Positions 10,730-20,688 of a DNA stretch of 64,000 nt are shown here, one piece after another. The position numbers and the translations under genes are program-made. The DNA is from Bryopsis sp. KO-2023. Its lineage: Eukaryota; Chlorophyta; Ulvophyceae; Bryopsidales; Bryopsidaceae. Under the pieces are notes generated by a model, which searched no databases, had not been told where the DNA came from, and saw only the letters and a program-made list of their open reading frames with translations. Position 1 is the stretch's first letter. Each line of letters starts with the position of its first letter. The stretch is from assembly GCA_030272585.1 (NCBI GenBank), contig BSYQ01000011.1:2480001-2544000 (forward strand). Direction: 5' to 3'.

Positions 10730-12001
10730 AGCCCTGCGAGCGGCCACAAGGGCCAAGAAAGAACAAGAGAATTAGTGGGAAGATACTTCTACTGGAAATT
10801 CTGGAAGAAGGAGGTCAACCACTACGTCCGCACGTGTCCCACTTGTCAACGAACTAAGGTGGAGTCACGACGGCCGGCTGGTTTGTTAACACCATTGCCA
10901 GTGCCAGGGCGGAAGTGGGAATCCATCGCGACTGATTTGGTGGTTGCTTTACCTCAAACAGAGCGGGGATTCGATGCCATTGCGGTATTCCTTGACCGCC
11001 TAACCAAAATGATTCATCTTGTTCCCACTACCACACGTGTTACCGCTGAAGGATACGCGCGACTGTTCTTTGAGGGCGTTTGGAAGTACCACGGACTTCC
11101 ACGTTCCATAATCAGTGATCGCGACGTAAGGTTCACGAGTGAGTTTTGGCGAGCACTCTGGGCGATGCTGGGCGGAGAGCTCCGCATGTCGACCGCCTTT
11201 CACCCGCAAACAGATGGAATTACGGAGCGGGATATCCGAACTGTACAAGAAACGCTGAGGGCGTACGTTTCTGAGAGACAAAACGACTGGGATCTTCGGT
11301 TGGCGCAAGTGGAGTATGTCTATAATAATGGCGTTCACTCTGCTACCCGCTATACACCATTTTATCTCAACTATGGGATACATCCGGAGCATCCCGCTGC
11401 ACTTGTGTCTGGCGCACTACAGGCGCGAGCGGAAGGGGTAAGACAGTTCACCCAGCGGATTCAAAGAGACTTAAGAACCGCACAAAACTATCTGGGGGCA
11501 GCAAGAGTAAGAATGAAGCGATTGGCGGACCAGAGCCGACGCGATCAAAACTTTGCTGTGGGAGAACGTGTCCTACTGCGGACGAAGAACATTGAGCTGA
11601 TGCACAGCGGGCCAAGCAAGAAACTACAGGCACGCTATGTAGGTCCGTTCCGCATCCTGGCGAAAGTCGGGGATGTTGCATATCGTCTTGAACTTCCTCG
11701 AGGGTGGCGAATCCACAACGTCTTCCACGTATCATTACTGCGTGAGTTCCATTCCACTCAGCAGTATGGCCGCCGTGAATTGGAAGCTCCACCGGCGGAT
11801 TTGGTGGAAGGAGAAGAAGAATATGAAGTAGAGCGAGTTGTGGACCACCGGGAAAGGAGAAGGGGTCGGCGAACGATCCTGGAGTACTTGGTTAAGTGGC
11901 GAGGATATGGCATGGAGGAGGCACTGTGGTTACCGGACGATGAACTGCAGAACGCACCACTTGCTGTAGCTGAATACCGCGCTGCCGCACGCTTGGGGTA
12001 G
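10730..12001 (+). pseudogene. Element B pol, downstream segment: integrase core and chromodomain
   Basis: Continues on the far side of the palindromic insertion. The CPTCQRTK end of the integrase zinc region is visible, followed by the DDE core (DLVVALPQ, SDRDVRFTSEFW, TDGITERD) and a C-terminal chromodomain (EEYEVERVVDHRE ... LVKWRGYGMEEALWLP). It ends at 12001. Domain order supports a chromovirus-type gypsy element. Confidence 0.92.
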
Positions 12002-12581
12002 ATGTTGGGGAGGACATCTATCGTCGTCGAGAACAAGTGGCGGACAGTGGGCGAGGGGAGCTTAAACCAGTTCTGAAATAAGTGGAACTCAACGAGGAGC
12101 CGACAAACTCTCAGCATATCCGCTGATTTCAGTTGGCCGGTGGCAGCACCGCCACTGGGGCTGGTATGGGACAGTTTTGGTGGACGTTTACCTAGCGCTA
12201 AAGGGAAGGACTGAGCAGACACCGGTTATCCCGCTAGCGTGAACAGCCGACTGTGGGGACTGCTGCAGAGGAGTTTGGAGGTACTGGATCAGAAACACCA
12301 CCGTCGATATGGCGGACTGTTGGAGCGCGCAAGGAGCTAGAGTATGCTGTGGACGCAGTGGTAGCCGCGCAAGACCGTCAGAGACAGTGATGGGTGTTCG
12401 GGGTCGTTGAGTGGCACTGGGGTGGGTTTTCTGGGGGAATCAAAAGGTTGGGGATTTTCAGTTTGATTCTGTTTTTAGGATTTGGAATTGATTGAAATGA
12501 TTATTGAATTTATTTGACCATTCCAAGCAGACAATCTTCTTATTTAGAGTCGGGACGATTTACTAGATAAGAGGCGGCGTT
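12002..12581 (+). other. 3' untranslated part of element B
   Basis: About 580 bases between the pol stop and the 3' LTR without a convincing reading frame. The last bases are purine-rich and serve as the polypurine-tract candidate. Confidence 0.7.
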
Positions 12582-12808
12582 TGTAGCGCATGTGTGGTAC
12601 AGACAGCTGCATGTCTGACTTGGTAGTACGGGATAGTACAGGGGTCACCTCAGAGTACGATTGTACTACAGAGGTTACAAGGAGGGCTCTGTGCTAGGTT
12701 CGAACGTTCATTATTCTGTAAGTTATTTTTCCCTTCAAGTGTGCTCGTGTGTGTCTATCGCCCCACCCTCAGTTCGTTACACAGCTCATAACCCACGGAG
12801 CTGTAACA
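12582..12808 (+). repeat. 3' LTR of element B
   Basis: Direct repeat of 3500-3726 with no difference seen by eye. A purine-rich stretch (AAGAGGCGGCG, about 12569-12579) directly upstream is a polypurine-tract candidate. The target duplication CTTTC follows at 12809-12813. Confidence 0.97.
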
Positions 12809-13032
12809 CTTTCACAGTAATCAGTTGTCTAGTTCGGTTATCAGTTTCAGCCACTGCTAGAAATCCGAACTTAGTCATGTCTAAATCTGTCCCATCAAAT
12901 GAATGGACTTCTAGGTTATCTTGGTTATCAGGTCTAGTCGGCTCCTTGGACGTTTCTTCCAACGAAAAATCCCTCGAACTCCTAGAATTCCTCGAACTCG
13001 CAGGCTTCCCCTTAACTTCACATCCTGCGAGT

Positions 13033-14037
13033 TTACCTAACATACTCATTTTCGCGAGGGGCAATCTCGAGCGTAATGCCCTCACGCCCACACTTGTAAC
13101 ACTTCACCTCTCCGTCTGCTTTTTCTTTCTTCCAGACTGGCTTATTTCTTTCTCTCTCTTTATCACCTCGCTGTCTCTGCTGTCTCTGTTGTCGCCTTCT
13201 TCCGACGTAGTCCAACTCCATGTGATCTGATCTGCGATTTCCGCCGCCGCTGTTGCCGCCGCCGCCGCGATCTCGATTCAAGATCGAACTCCCGGATTGA
13301 GCTCCTCCCCACCTTTCCGCCACTCGAATAGCTTCATCCAAGGTCTTGGGGTTTTGGAGGTCGGTCTCGATGCCAACCCTCCCTCGCAAACCATCGACGA
13401 ACCTGTGTATTTTCTCGCCCTCTGATGCGTCGGAAATATACAGCATCAGCTGTCTAAAACGATGCGTGTATTCCCGCACAGACATTCCGCCTTGGCGTAA
13501 ATTCGCCCATTCTGTCCGTGTGCGGCGCAAAAAATGTGGTTCCCCGAACTGGTTTTTCAGCTCCTCACAGAAGTCCTCATACGTCGGCAAAGGTCGGCCT
13601 CCATCAGTCTCCGACTCCTCCACTCTTGTTCTCCACCATGTCGCGGCTGGCCCTCTCAGTAGAGATCCTGCCAGGCGGAGTTTCGAGACTCCATCTTCGA
13701 CGTGGGTGGCGTCAAAATGCACTCGGAGGCTGAACAACCAATCCTGGATAGGAGGGTCATTCTGCCTGCCTCCCCACAGATCAGGTCGGGCTGGCTTACT
13801 TCTCAGGTCATTACCTCGACCACCACTTCCAGCCGCCGTTCCAGCCTGTGCTGCAGTTGCCGCCCCGATTGCTGTTCCCACCTTGTCGGTTAGTTGCTCC
13901 AAAATGGAGCTTCCCACAGCCTCATTCACCGCCGTGCTCAGCATTCCCGGTACTTCTTCGACCACGCCTTGCACTCGGTTCAACCTTCCCATTACCTCCT
14001 CATACGCCGCCCTCAACTCAGCCACCTGTTGCTCCAT
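13033..14037 (-). pseudogene. Element A gag
   Basis: Gag of the minus-strand gypsy element. It opens with a short coiled-coil-like stretch, followed by a retrotransposon Gag core (motif WWRTRVEE; a region with EFTHRFRQL-type character written here as EYTHRFRQLMLY). The C-terminus is basic with the start of a CCHC knuckle (CYKCGREG). The core packs element RNA in the family. It belongs to a fossil element that is interrupted downstream. Confidence 0.8.
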
Positions 14038-14044
14038 CTCAGAC

Positions 14045-14404
14045 TCAAAAATCCTCGGTTAGGGTATTCCGCGGATAGGTAAATTCGGATACCCTAACTT
14101 TCTTCGACTGCCTTTTCCGATCAAGGAGCTCCACTGACTCTCCTTCCTGATTTACGAGGGTGTCTGGAACCCTCTTCCTCTCTGGATCTCCGGTGCACGT
14201 CCTCACGATCTGCCGCTCCTCTTGGGTCAGCTGCAGAAACTTGTCGCCAAACAACCCCAGAGGTCTGATAGTTGGGATTTCCTGCCCCTCTGAGTTCACG
14301 ACTGGTTCTTGCTCGTGCCCCCGTACGTTATGTACTCCCGGCTGCGCTAGTGTCCACTTGACTTGGTAGGTGTCGTTTAGTTGGTGGATCCTCTCCTCTT
14401 TCAT
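14045..14404 (-). CDS. Element A accessory frame 3 (119 aa)
   Basis: Third short frame of element A, 119 residues, charged. It starts inside the stop of frame 2 (ATGA overlap) and ends 7 bases before the gag start codon at 14037. Its end carries a basic patch (RKRQSKKVR), perhaps nucleic-acid binding; this is inference. No domain is recognised. Confidence 0.5.
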   Translation of the reverse strand: MKEERIHQLNDTYQVKWTLAQPGVHNVRGHEQEPVVNSEGQEIPTIRPLGLFGDKFLQLTQEERQIVRTCTGDPERKRVPDTLVNQEGESVELLDRKRQSKKVRVSEFTYPRNTLTEDF

Positions 14405-14709
14405 TGGTGAAAAAGCGCAGTTAGTGCCAAGGAGTTCCGTTCCTCCTCGTCGTAGCGGTAAAATCTTGATGTAGTGGGAAAAGCCAGAGGTGACTCGGTA
14501 GTTGGGGTTGGCTGATTCTCCTTGTCAGCCTGCTCTTCCAGCTCTTTCAGGAAGCAGAGTAGGTCGAGTTCTTCGTAGTTTAGCTGGACCTCGTTCCTCC
14601 TAGCTTCCCTCCGCACTACTGGTAAGTCCAGTTCCTCGCCGGGATACTGCCACTCTACTCTGTAATAAAGATCGAGAAGGTGAGCCAGCCAAGGGTCCAT
14701 AGACAACAA
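14401..14709 (-). CDS. Element A accessory frame 2 (102 aa)
   Basis: Second short frame of element A, 102 residues, Glu/Leu-rich (EELDLLCFLKELEEQ), possibly helical. Its stop overlaps the start of frame 3 as ATGA (14404-14401). This arrangement is known from termination-reinitiation coupling in compact genomes. No domain is recognised. Confidence 0.5.
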   Translation of the reverse strand: MLSMDPWLAHLLDLYYRVEWQYPGEELDLPVVRREARRNEVQLNYEELDLLCFLKELEEQADKENQPTPTTESPLAFPTTSRFYRYDEEERNSLALTALFHQ

Positions 14710-14712
14710 AAC

Positions 14713-15027
14713 TCACTGATGTTGGGGTTCCTCCTGAGTTGGGGTTTCAGGGGTAAGCGGAAGATCAACTGTCGCCTCCGTCTCAGTTCTCGATTCGCTT
14801 GATCCTGTGCTTTCAGTATCACTATTGTCTTCGCCTATGTGCAGAACTTCCAACGGGTTCTCTTCCAGCCAGAGGTCTACAAGCAATAACCTAGGATCTC
14901 CTTCTTCGCCAAACCAGTATTCTTCTTCTCTGATTATAGGCATAGAAACTCGCTCCGAAACCAGTGAAACGGATTCTTCTTCGAGGCTGAATACTTCCAG
15001 CCGCCACTTGATCCGTTCTTCACACAC
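14713..15027 (-). CDS. Element A accessory frame 1 (acidic, 104 aa)
   Basis: First of three short frames that lie upstream of gag in element A. It encodes a 104-residue acidic protein rich in Glu, Ser and Thr in its C-terminal half (GSSESRTETEA). No domain is recognised. The next frame starts only a few bases after its stop, which argues that the short frames are read as a set. They could be accessory products or a divergent N-terminal part of the Gag system. This is part of a fossil retroelement, not a host gene. Confidence 0.5.
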   Translation of the reverse strand: MCEERIKWRLEVFSLEEESVSLVSERVSMPIIREEEYWFGEEGDPRLLLVDLWLEENPLEVLHIGEDNSDTESTGSSESRTETEATVDLPLTPETPTQEEPQHQ

Positions 15028-15046
15028 GTTGGGAGACGACCAGAAG

Positions 15047-15538
15047 TTCTATAGGAAAGGTCTGAGACACGAGAGTATACAACTGAAATCTTATTTCAAC
15101 AAGCTTGTTCTTTACAACGATCCCCAGCCTTTTATACTCTCAGCCCAGAGCTTCTAGAAAACTCCCAGCCCATCTCCTAACCTTACAAATACTAGCTATC
15201 ATCTAGCTCTCCTCAAAACGTCTCTATCATTTCTCAGCTCAGCCCTTCTAGCCAGAGCTCCGACTAACCCTTTATAACCCTTGATAACCTCTAGACTAAG
15301 GACCCAGACTGAAGCTCCTTTCAGTCTGACTCCCGACTCTTTACCCAACTCTCAGCCATCTGAGATCTGACACTGAATATACTGAACCTGGTTCGAACTC
15401 TTTTCGTTACGTTTCAGCCTCTCATTGAGCATCATGTAACTACCCCATTCCCAGTCAGTCCGCGACTACCTGGAACTCTCAGACTGTAACCTCTGTTTTC
15501 CGCCTAGATCTTCGCCTACTAAGTCAGCCGTTTCAACA
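15047..15538 (-). repeat. Probable 5' LTR of element A
   Basis: On the minus strand this segment begins TGTTGAAACGG at 15538 and runs to roughly 15047, just before the first open frame of element A. The TG start and the position between unique flank and internal region fit an LTR. The 3' boundary is uncertain, and the mate LTR lies left of the window, so no direct-repeat comparison is possible. Confidence 0.45.
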
Positions 15539-15576
15539 ATCCACACTCTGACTTTGAGAGTGTTCTTTTTGACGCC

Positions 15577-15717
15577 ACGCAAATCTTTCACATTGCATTT
15601 TTTTTCTCGCCTGCTTTATTTTCGCGCTACCTTGTTTTCGCACGCGGACCAAAGCGCGAAAATAAGGCAGGCGAAAATAAAGACTAGCGATCCTAAAGCA
15701 ATCTGAAAGATTTGCGT
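15577..15717. repeat. 141-bp foldback (MITE-like) sequence
   Basis: Outer arms ACGCAAATCTTTCA (15577-15590) and TGAAAGATTTGCGT (15704-15717) are perfect inverses. An inner pair around CGCCTGCTTTATTTTCGCGCT also pairs with one mismatch. It sits just beyond the element A LTR. No target duplication is obvious, and the family is not recognised. Confidence 0.7.
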
Positions 15718-17046
15718 ATTACAGTACCTTCATAAATCCTCTTTTTCTCACCAAAAAGAGAAAATAAACTGAAAACCAGTATTTAAAAAGAAACTTTTTC
15801 ATGGTGGGGGGCAGGGGGTTGGTGATACCTCAACCACTTTTCTCGCTTTTTTTTGGTGCTAGACGTGAGTTACTTGTAACCTCTTCCTCAGTTTTTGTTG
15901 GCCTGCCCTTCCACAATACCCAGCTTTCAATACAATTCTAAACCTCTTTTTTTTTTTTTTTTTTTTTTTTTGCATTACTCTATCGTCCCCCATTTCCTAC
16001 CCACAGGTTTTCAGCTTCCAGACTCAATTTCTGCTTATGGTTTCCTCCTTGGAATTTTGTAAACCAGCCATCCAAAAATAGCATCTTTGAACTATTCTTA
16101 GCACCATGATTTGATCATGCACACAGGCAAAATTAACATTGCTGATGCTTTTTGCCTCTTCCCCCCATGTTTTGTTTTATTTTGTCTTGTTTTTCCCACC
16201 TCGTAACCCAGAAGTCACTAGAAAACTCACACTCGTTTCACTTTTTGTGGAAAATACGTGTTGCAAATGTTTTGCATTTATAGGCCTTTCTCACACATTC
16301 CATCGATGAAAAAAGTGCGACTCTAATTTCTGAACAATTGCTTCCTACGTGAATGTGCGGACCACCGCCATGTACAAAATCTTTGAAAACGACCAGACAG
16401 AAAAAGTCTGATCAATACACAAAATCAGATTAATTTTTTTGTGTGTTTTGAATATCCACCCGACATCGTCTGTGCTCTTTTTTTGCTTGTCCCAGTGCCA
16501 GAATATTTCACTGCACTACTCGCTTGGATGGAAAATAACGTTTCAATAGACCCTAACATTAAGCGAACTGATGTCGAGTGCAAAGATGCGAATTTGCATA
16601 GTCCCCATGAAATCCATGCTTTTTTTGTTTGTTTTTTTTCCTCTTTTTTGCTGGATGGGGAAAAAGGGAGGGGGGTGGGGGGGGGCCTCTTTTCCCCAAC
16701 CGTGATTAGATTTTTGAAGTCAAGCTAACATGAAAAAAAAAAAAAAACATTTTTTTTGGTTTCTCGAGTTTTTAATCGACCAGCATCGGTCATCATTGAA
16801 TTTCCAATAAAAATTTAAGGGAAAAGGAAAAGAAAAAAAAAACACATTTCTAGCCTCTTCCTCCCTCTCTCTCTCTCTCTCTCTCTTTTCTCTGTTTGTT
16901 CTTGTTTGAATTATCCACCACCATTGCATCCAACCCCATGTGGGAAAATAACAATAAAAGACAGCACACTCCTAAAATCCTTAGAGAGAGAGGCCAAAAA
17001 AAAAAGGAAACAAGCATGCATCTTCTGGGTTTCCCCCCCCTCATCC
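15718..17046. other. Intergenic, low complexity
   Basis: AT-rich spacer with poly-T (15950-15971), poly-A, a (CT)n run near 16866-16884 and G/C tracts. I see no supported gene. Confidence 0.6.
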
Positions 17047-18127
17047 TCACGATAGCCTCCAAGAAAATCTTACGAAAACGACTATCGACAGAATCGCATG
17101 GATTACCAAGGGCATCCCCACCGCACAGGCTGACCAAACCACCTCAGTATTGTAGAAATCGATCAAGTAAAAAAAGCAATCCACCACCAGGGCTCCTATG
17201 AACATCGCGTCCAGAACGACTGCCATGGCACTTAGGCCTTGGATGGCAATTTTGACCAATTTCATTCGCCCACCGAAAACGGATTGACACACTTCGCTGA
17301 GGTAAAGGGAAGCTGCTGCAAAGCCCATTGCCAAGCCCAGCCAAAACAAGAGGCTGACTCCAGCGTAGGCAAAAAGCAGCATCGCTATGACGATCGATGT
17401 TATGTGGTAGGCCTCCACCAGGGCTCTTTGCTTTTCCCACATGGACATGTCATTTTGGGATTGCTGTGACGAGCAAAGCGACAAAAAAAAAAACAGAACT
17501 GAAAAAGAAACGTGGATGTGATCTTTTGGTTTTTTTTTCTATTTTATTTTATTTTATTTCGTTTTTGTTTTTTTTTTACGCATCTGTTTGTGACTGCTGC
17601 ATCATCCCATGCTTTTTCTTTTCTTGAAACAATAATAAAATATCTCTTAAAAAAAAACAACAGGAATTCCAAGCCAAAGTTCATACCCACTATTTTTGAG
17701 AAGAGAGCATTTATGCGGTTCTCTGCATTACAGATCAGCTGTTCTTCTCATTTTTTTTTCTTGCTTTTTTTTTTTTATCTAGAAACTAGAATCATAAAAT
17801 CGAGGGCAAGGCGATATGGTCATGTTTGGAAAATTCACAATTTTGTTCTTCAAGTTTTGCAGAAGATTATATCACAAAACAAGCGATGGAAACAGTACAA
17901 TCGCATGTACTATTCTTTCTGCTAGAGACAAAAAAAAAGAAAAAAAAACTGGACCTTGACTAACCTTACAAACAAAGATAAAGATGAACTTATATTTTCA
18001 TGCAAATGTAGTTTGTTGGAATCGAAGAGGGCATGACTAAAATGTGTGTCTATATAAAGTACAAGTACCCACCTGAAGAGGGAGGGGCGTTAACTGGACC
18101 ACTGTTTCGTACATGGGGACGAAGACT
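17047..18127 (-). CDS. Four-helix membrane protein, 3' exons (5' end unresolved)
   Basis: Two exons join in phase: 18127-18073 and 17463-17047 (stop at 17047). The second exon encodes about 138 residues with four hydrophobic stretches: near ITSIVIAMLLFAYAGVSLLF, GLAMGFAAASLYL, AMAVVLDAMFIGALVVDCFF and VGMPLVIHAILSIVVFV. Short hydrophilic loops lie between them, so it is a polytopic membrane protein. The spacing is MARVEL/tetraspan-like, but no family signature is present. The first exon starts mid-codon, so at least one upstream exon exists. An open stretch at about 18690-18434 ending in a GTAAAG donor is a candidate, but its phase does not join directly. Function unknown. Confidence 0.5.
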
Positions 18128-18668
18128 CTGGGTTTTTTAAAATAGACGTCAGTAAAAAAATAAAATAAACAGCAAGATGAAGCAAGGAAGGCCCCGACAC
18201 GCGCGTCCACACGTCTGTTTCTTTTTTTTGATGTCAAAACGAGAAGATAAATCCCCAACCCCCAAAAAAAGAAAACAAGAAAACAAGCTGAGGTGAACGT
18301 TTTTATTCGTCGGAAAAATCTGCTATCATCGGGACGCAAGTCTGCGAAGATATGTTTTCTGGACGCTTAGAACTGGACCAAGAAAAAAGAAAAGCGAGTC
18401 CATTTTTTTTTTTCCGATTCTTTACCTGCGAAGACTCGTATGTCGAACCCAAGATGCGGTTGGAGCAGGGGAAAAATTCCACGCGCTGTCGCGGACCAGG
18501 ACACCACCATGCGTGTAACAGTGCTGAGTGGATCCAGTTCCCCGAGATCATGATGGTTGTATGTTGTGGAGTTGTGCACGTGGCTAGGATGGTGACGTGT
18601 GTCAGTTGGGTTAGTTGGGACAGCATTATGGACTGTGGTTGGTAGATGTGGTTAGCCCAAGGGACAGT
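18128..18668. other. Possible upstream exon(s) of the membrane-protein gene
   Basis: On the minus strand the interval 18690-18434 is open in more than one frame and ends at a good donor (TTCGCAG then GTAAAG). A hydrophobic open stretch also lies at 18339-18130. I could not connect these in phase with the exon at 18127, so no model is given. Confidence 0.3.
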
Positions 18669-18681
18669 ATAAAGTGGAGAC

Positions 18682-18702
18682 AACATTCCTCAGGCAACAT
18701 GT

Positions 18703-18738
<36 letters not shown>
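18682..18738 (+). mobile_element. 5'-truncated SINE-like retroposon with (ATTG)n tail and 13-bp target duplication
   Basis: ATAAAGTGGAGAC occurs at 18669-18681 and again at 18739-18751. Between them lies a 57-bp insert beginning AACATTCCTCAGGCAAC and ending in about eight ATTG units. A long target duplication plus a 3' microsatellite tail is the signature of target-primed reverse transcription by a LINE. The insert body matches the other copies of this repeat in the window. Confidence 0.82.
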
Positions 18739-18740
<2 letters not shown>

Positions 18741-18751
18741 AAAGTGGAGAC

Positions 18752-20688
18752 GGATTCGTATCAGGGGTCAAATCCTATCATAATAGTAATATCACCCATT
18801 AAGGAGAGCATCTTCTCCAAACAAAACACGATCCAATTCTTTCCAAATCCATCGATAAAATACTTAGATGCTGCCACCAAACTTTCAAACTTTGTACTCA
18901 CTATCAGTCCAATTCCGTGAGATTTTGTGTGTGGGCACCTACAAGCGCGCGTGTTCGATTGTGTATGGGAGATGAGACATCAATTTTGCATCAAAATATG
19001 TACATTTTAGAGTTTTGAAACTATTTAAACAGATCTTTCTGAGTTGAGAATGTTGTGGGCAGCACCTTTTTACACATTTTAGCAAAGAACTTCCCCCAAA
19101 TCAATATAAACCAGTCTACGGTGGGTTGAACCCTCTTACAGCCAAAACATCAATACTTTTCCTTTTCCTAAACATCCCAATGAAAACGCATTCTGTGAAG
19201 GTCGCAAAATAAACGAACAACATTTTCACATAACCCACACATGGCTTTCTTTCATCCTGACTCCCACCGACCCAGAAAGGCACAGCCACAACGACAATCA
19301 TACATAAATTCCAGATTTCCTAAGGGTTTTTTTCCATCCCTTTCCTTCTTCCCAGTTAACTTTCGCACGTTCTTTTTATGAACCAATTTTCCATGCTTCC
19401 ATCAGCACAAATTAGGTGAAATTCTGATGCAAGAAAAGCAAAAACTTCCACAAACCACTGGATCAAGCTGTTTTTGGAAAAAAGAGTATCTGTTTCTTTT
19501 TGGGGAATGCATACCCCAAAAAGAAACAGAAAGGTCGAAAGTACTGATGCAGAAAAGGAAATGTGAGATCCATGGATCCTGCTGAAAATTGCAACTACTA
19601 TATTGTGTACTCTCTTTTCTTCTTCGAATTGTTTTTAATCTCAAATTGACCATTTGAATCCTAGCACATTGACCACCACATGTTTTTTTTTACATATCTT
19701 AATAATAAAGTTTTTGGTTTCCATCACACTGATCAACAATCGATCCCGACAGTTTCACACAGACCAGTTTTCAGCAAGAAAAAAAACACACACAAAAAAG
19801 ACACCTCCATGCTGAACGAAATTCATCTCTTTTATTCCAAGTTGCACAGCCAACTGGCAGTTTCGGAGTCCCTTCCAAAAAGATATCCTTATTTCTGGTA
19901 GAGAACCCACATATTCCATCCCTTGTTTTCATTCGAACCTTTCAAATATCTGGCTACCCAGCATCCCATTCCCTGGTTTAATTTTCTTAATATTTGTTTT
20001 CCCAAAAATGTTCAAGAAACTTTTAGATCTAAATTCACGCTTCAAATCTAAATTTATCTTTCTTGCTTGCACAAGAGAATGACTAATCCTCCCCCAAAAC
20101 TCACCCCCTTTATGCTACAGAATTTCGATACATTTATGCGGAATCGTTGAAAAACAAACAGAACTGAAATTGTGGAAAACTCTATCCGAGGACTCCCAAA
20201 CGACCAAATCAACCCAAAAGAAAAAAGCTAATTCTTTTTCATTTATTCAAACATATGCAACCAGCAATTTCTTTCAAAAAAACAAAACAAAATCCCTTTC
20301 TCGCGTTCGATTTTATATCTTTGTTCGTGTGTAATAAATATATAAATCATAAAATAAGCGTGGAAAAAAAAATTCCAATGTCGGCATCTTATCTGCACTG
20401 TCAAAAGACAGCAAATGAAATTTAAAACATCGTTCCTGTCGAGATATTTCCAACTTTTTGCTTCCGTTTTTTTTTATTCATAGAGCATGCTTGATATGGA
20501 GCCTTCTCAACCTACAACATTCATCTTGATTAGTCAACAGAAAAAAGAAAAAGAAAAACAGGCAGTCTCCATCAGAAATCCGCATTTTTTTTCAGCCCCT
20601 GGCCCTGTGCGTACAGGTATATTTTTCATTTCAATCTTTAAGCATCAATATCAACAGCACAGGGTGCATTCTAAATGGTGAGAAAATT
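18752..20688. other. Intergenic, no gene seen
   Basis: AT-rich spacer between two minus-strand genes. It contains a perfect hairpin (19490-19529) and homopolymer runs. No open frame shows coding character. Confidence 0.6.
19490..19529. repeat. Perfect 16-bp hairpin with 8-base loop
   Basis: Arms CTGTTTCTTTTTGGGG (19490-19505) and its exact inverse (19514-19529) flank the loop AATGCATA. It could be a small foldback element or an RNA hairpin. Nothing nearby shows which. Confidence 0.8.

Larger units (their letters stand above)
3500..12808 (+). mobile_element. Element B: young Ty3/gypsy LTR retrotransposon inserted in element A
   Basis: A complete LTR-to-LTR unit of about 9.3 kb. The 227-bp LTRs (3500-3726 and 12582-12808) start TGTAGCGC and end GTAACA. 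By eye I see no difference between them. The host sequence CTTTC is duplicated at both ends (3495-3499 and 12809-12813). Internally there are a primer-binding-site-like segment, a leader with tandem repeats, gag, and pol with protease, RT, RNase H, integrase and chromodomain. One break is evident: the palindromic DNA element at 9593-10721 sits in the integrase N-terminal region. Identical LTRs mean a recent insertion on an evolutionary scale, more recent than element A and older than the DNA element inside it. Confidence 0.95.
1..15538 (-). mobile_element. Element A: Ty3/gypsy LTR retrotransposon with chromodomain, split by element B
   Basis: A minus-strand fossil LTR retrotransposon. In its own direction the order is a 5' LTR-like segment (about 15538 to 15047), three short open frames, gag (14037-13033), then protease, reverse transcriptase, RNase H, integrase and a chromodomain (3499-251), then a short coiled-coil frame leaving the window at base 1. 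Element B occupies 3500-12808 and is flanked by the 5-bp duplication CTTTC, so A was already in place when B arrived. The Pol order RT, RNase H, integrase, chromodomain places it in Ty3/gypsy and resembles the chromovirus branch. It is broken: the large insertion plus roughly one or two further breaks. The second LTR lies outside the window, so its age cannot be estimated from LTR divergence, but it is older than B. Confidence 0.9.
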
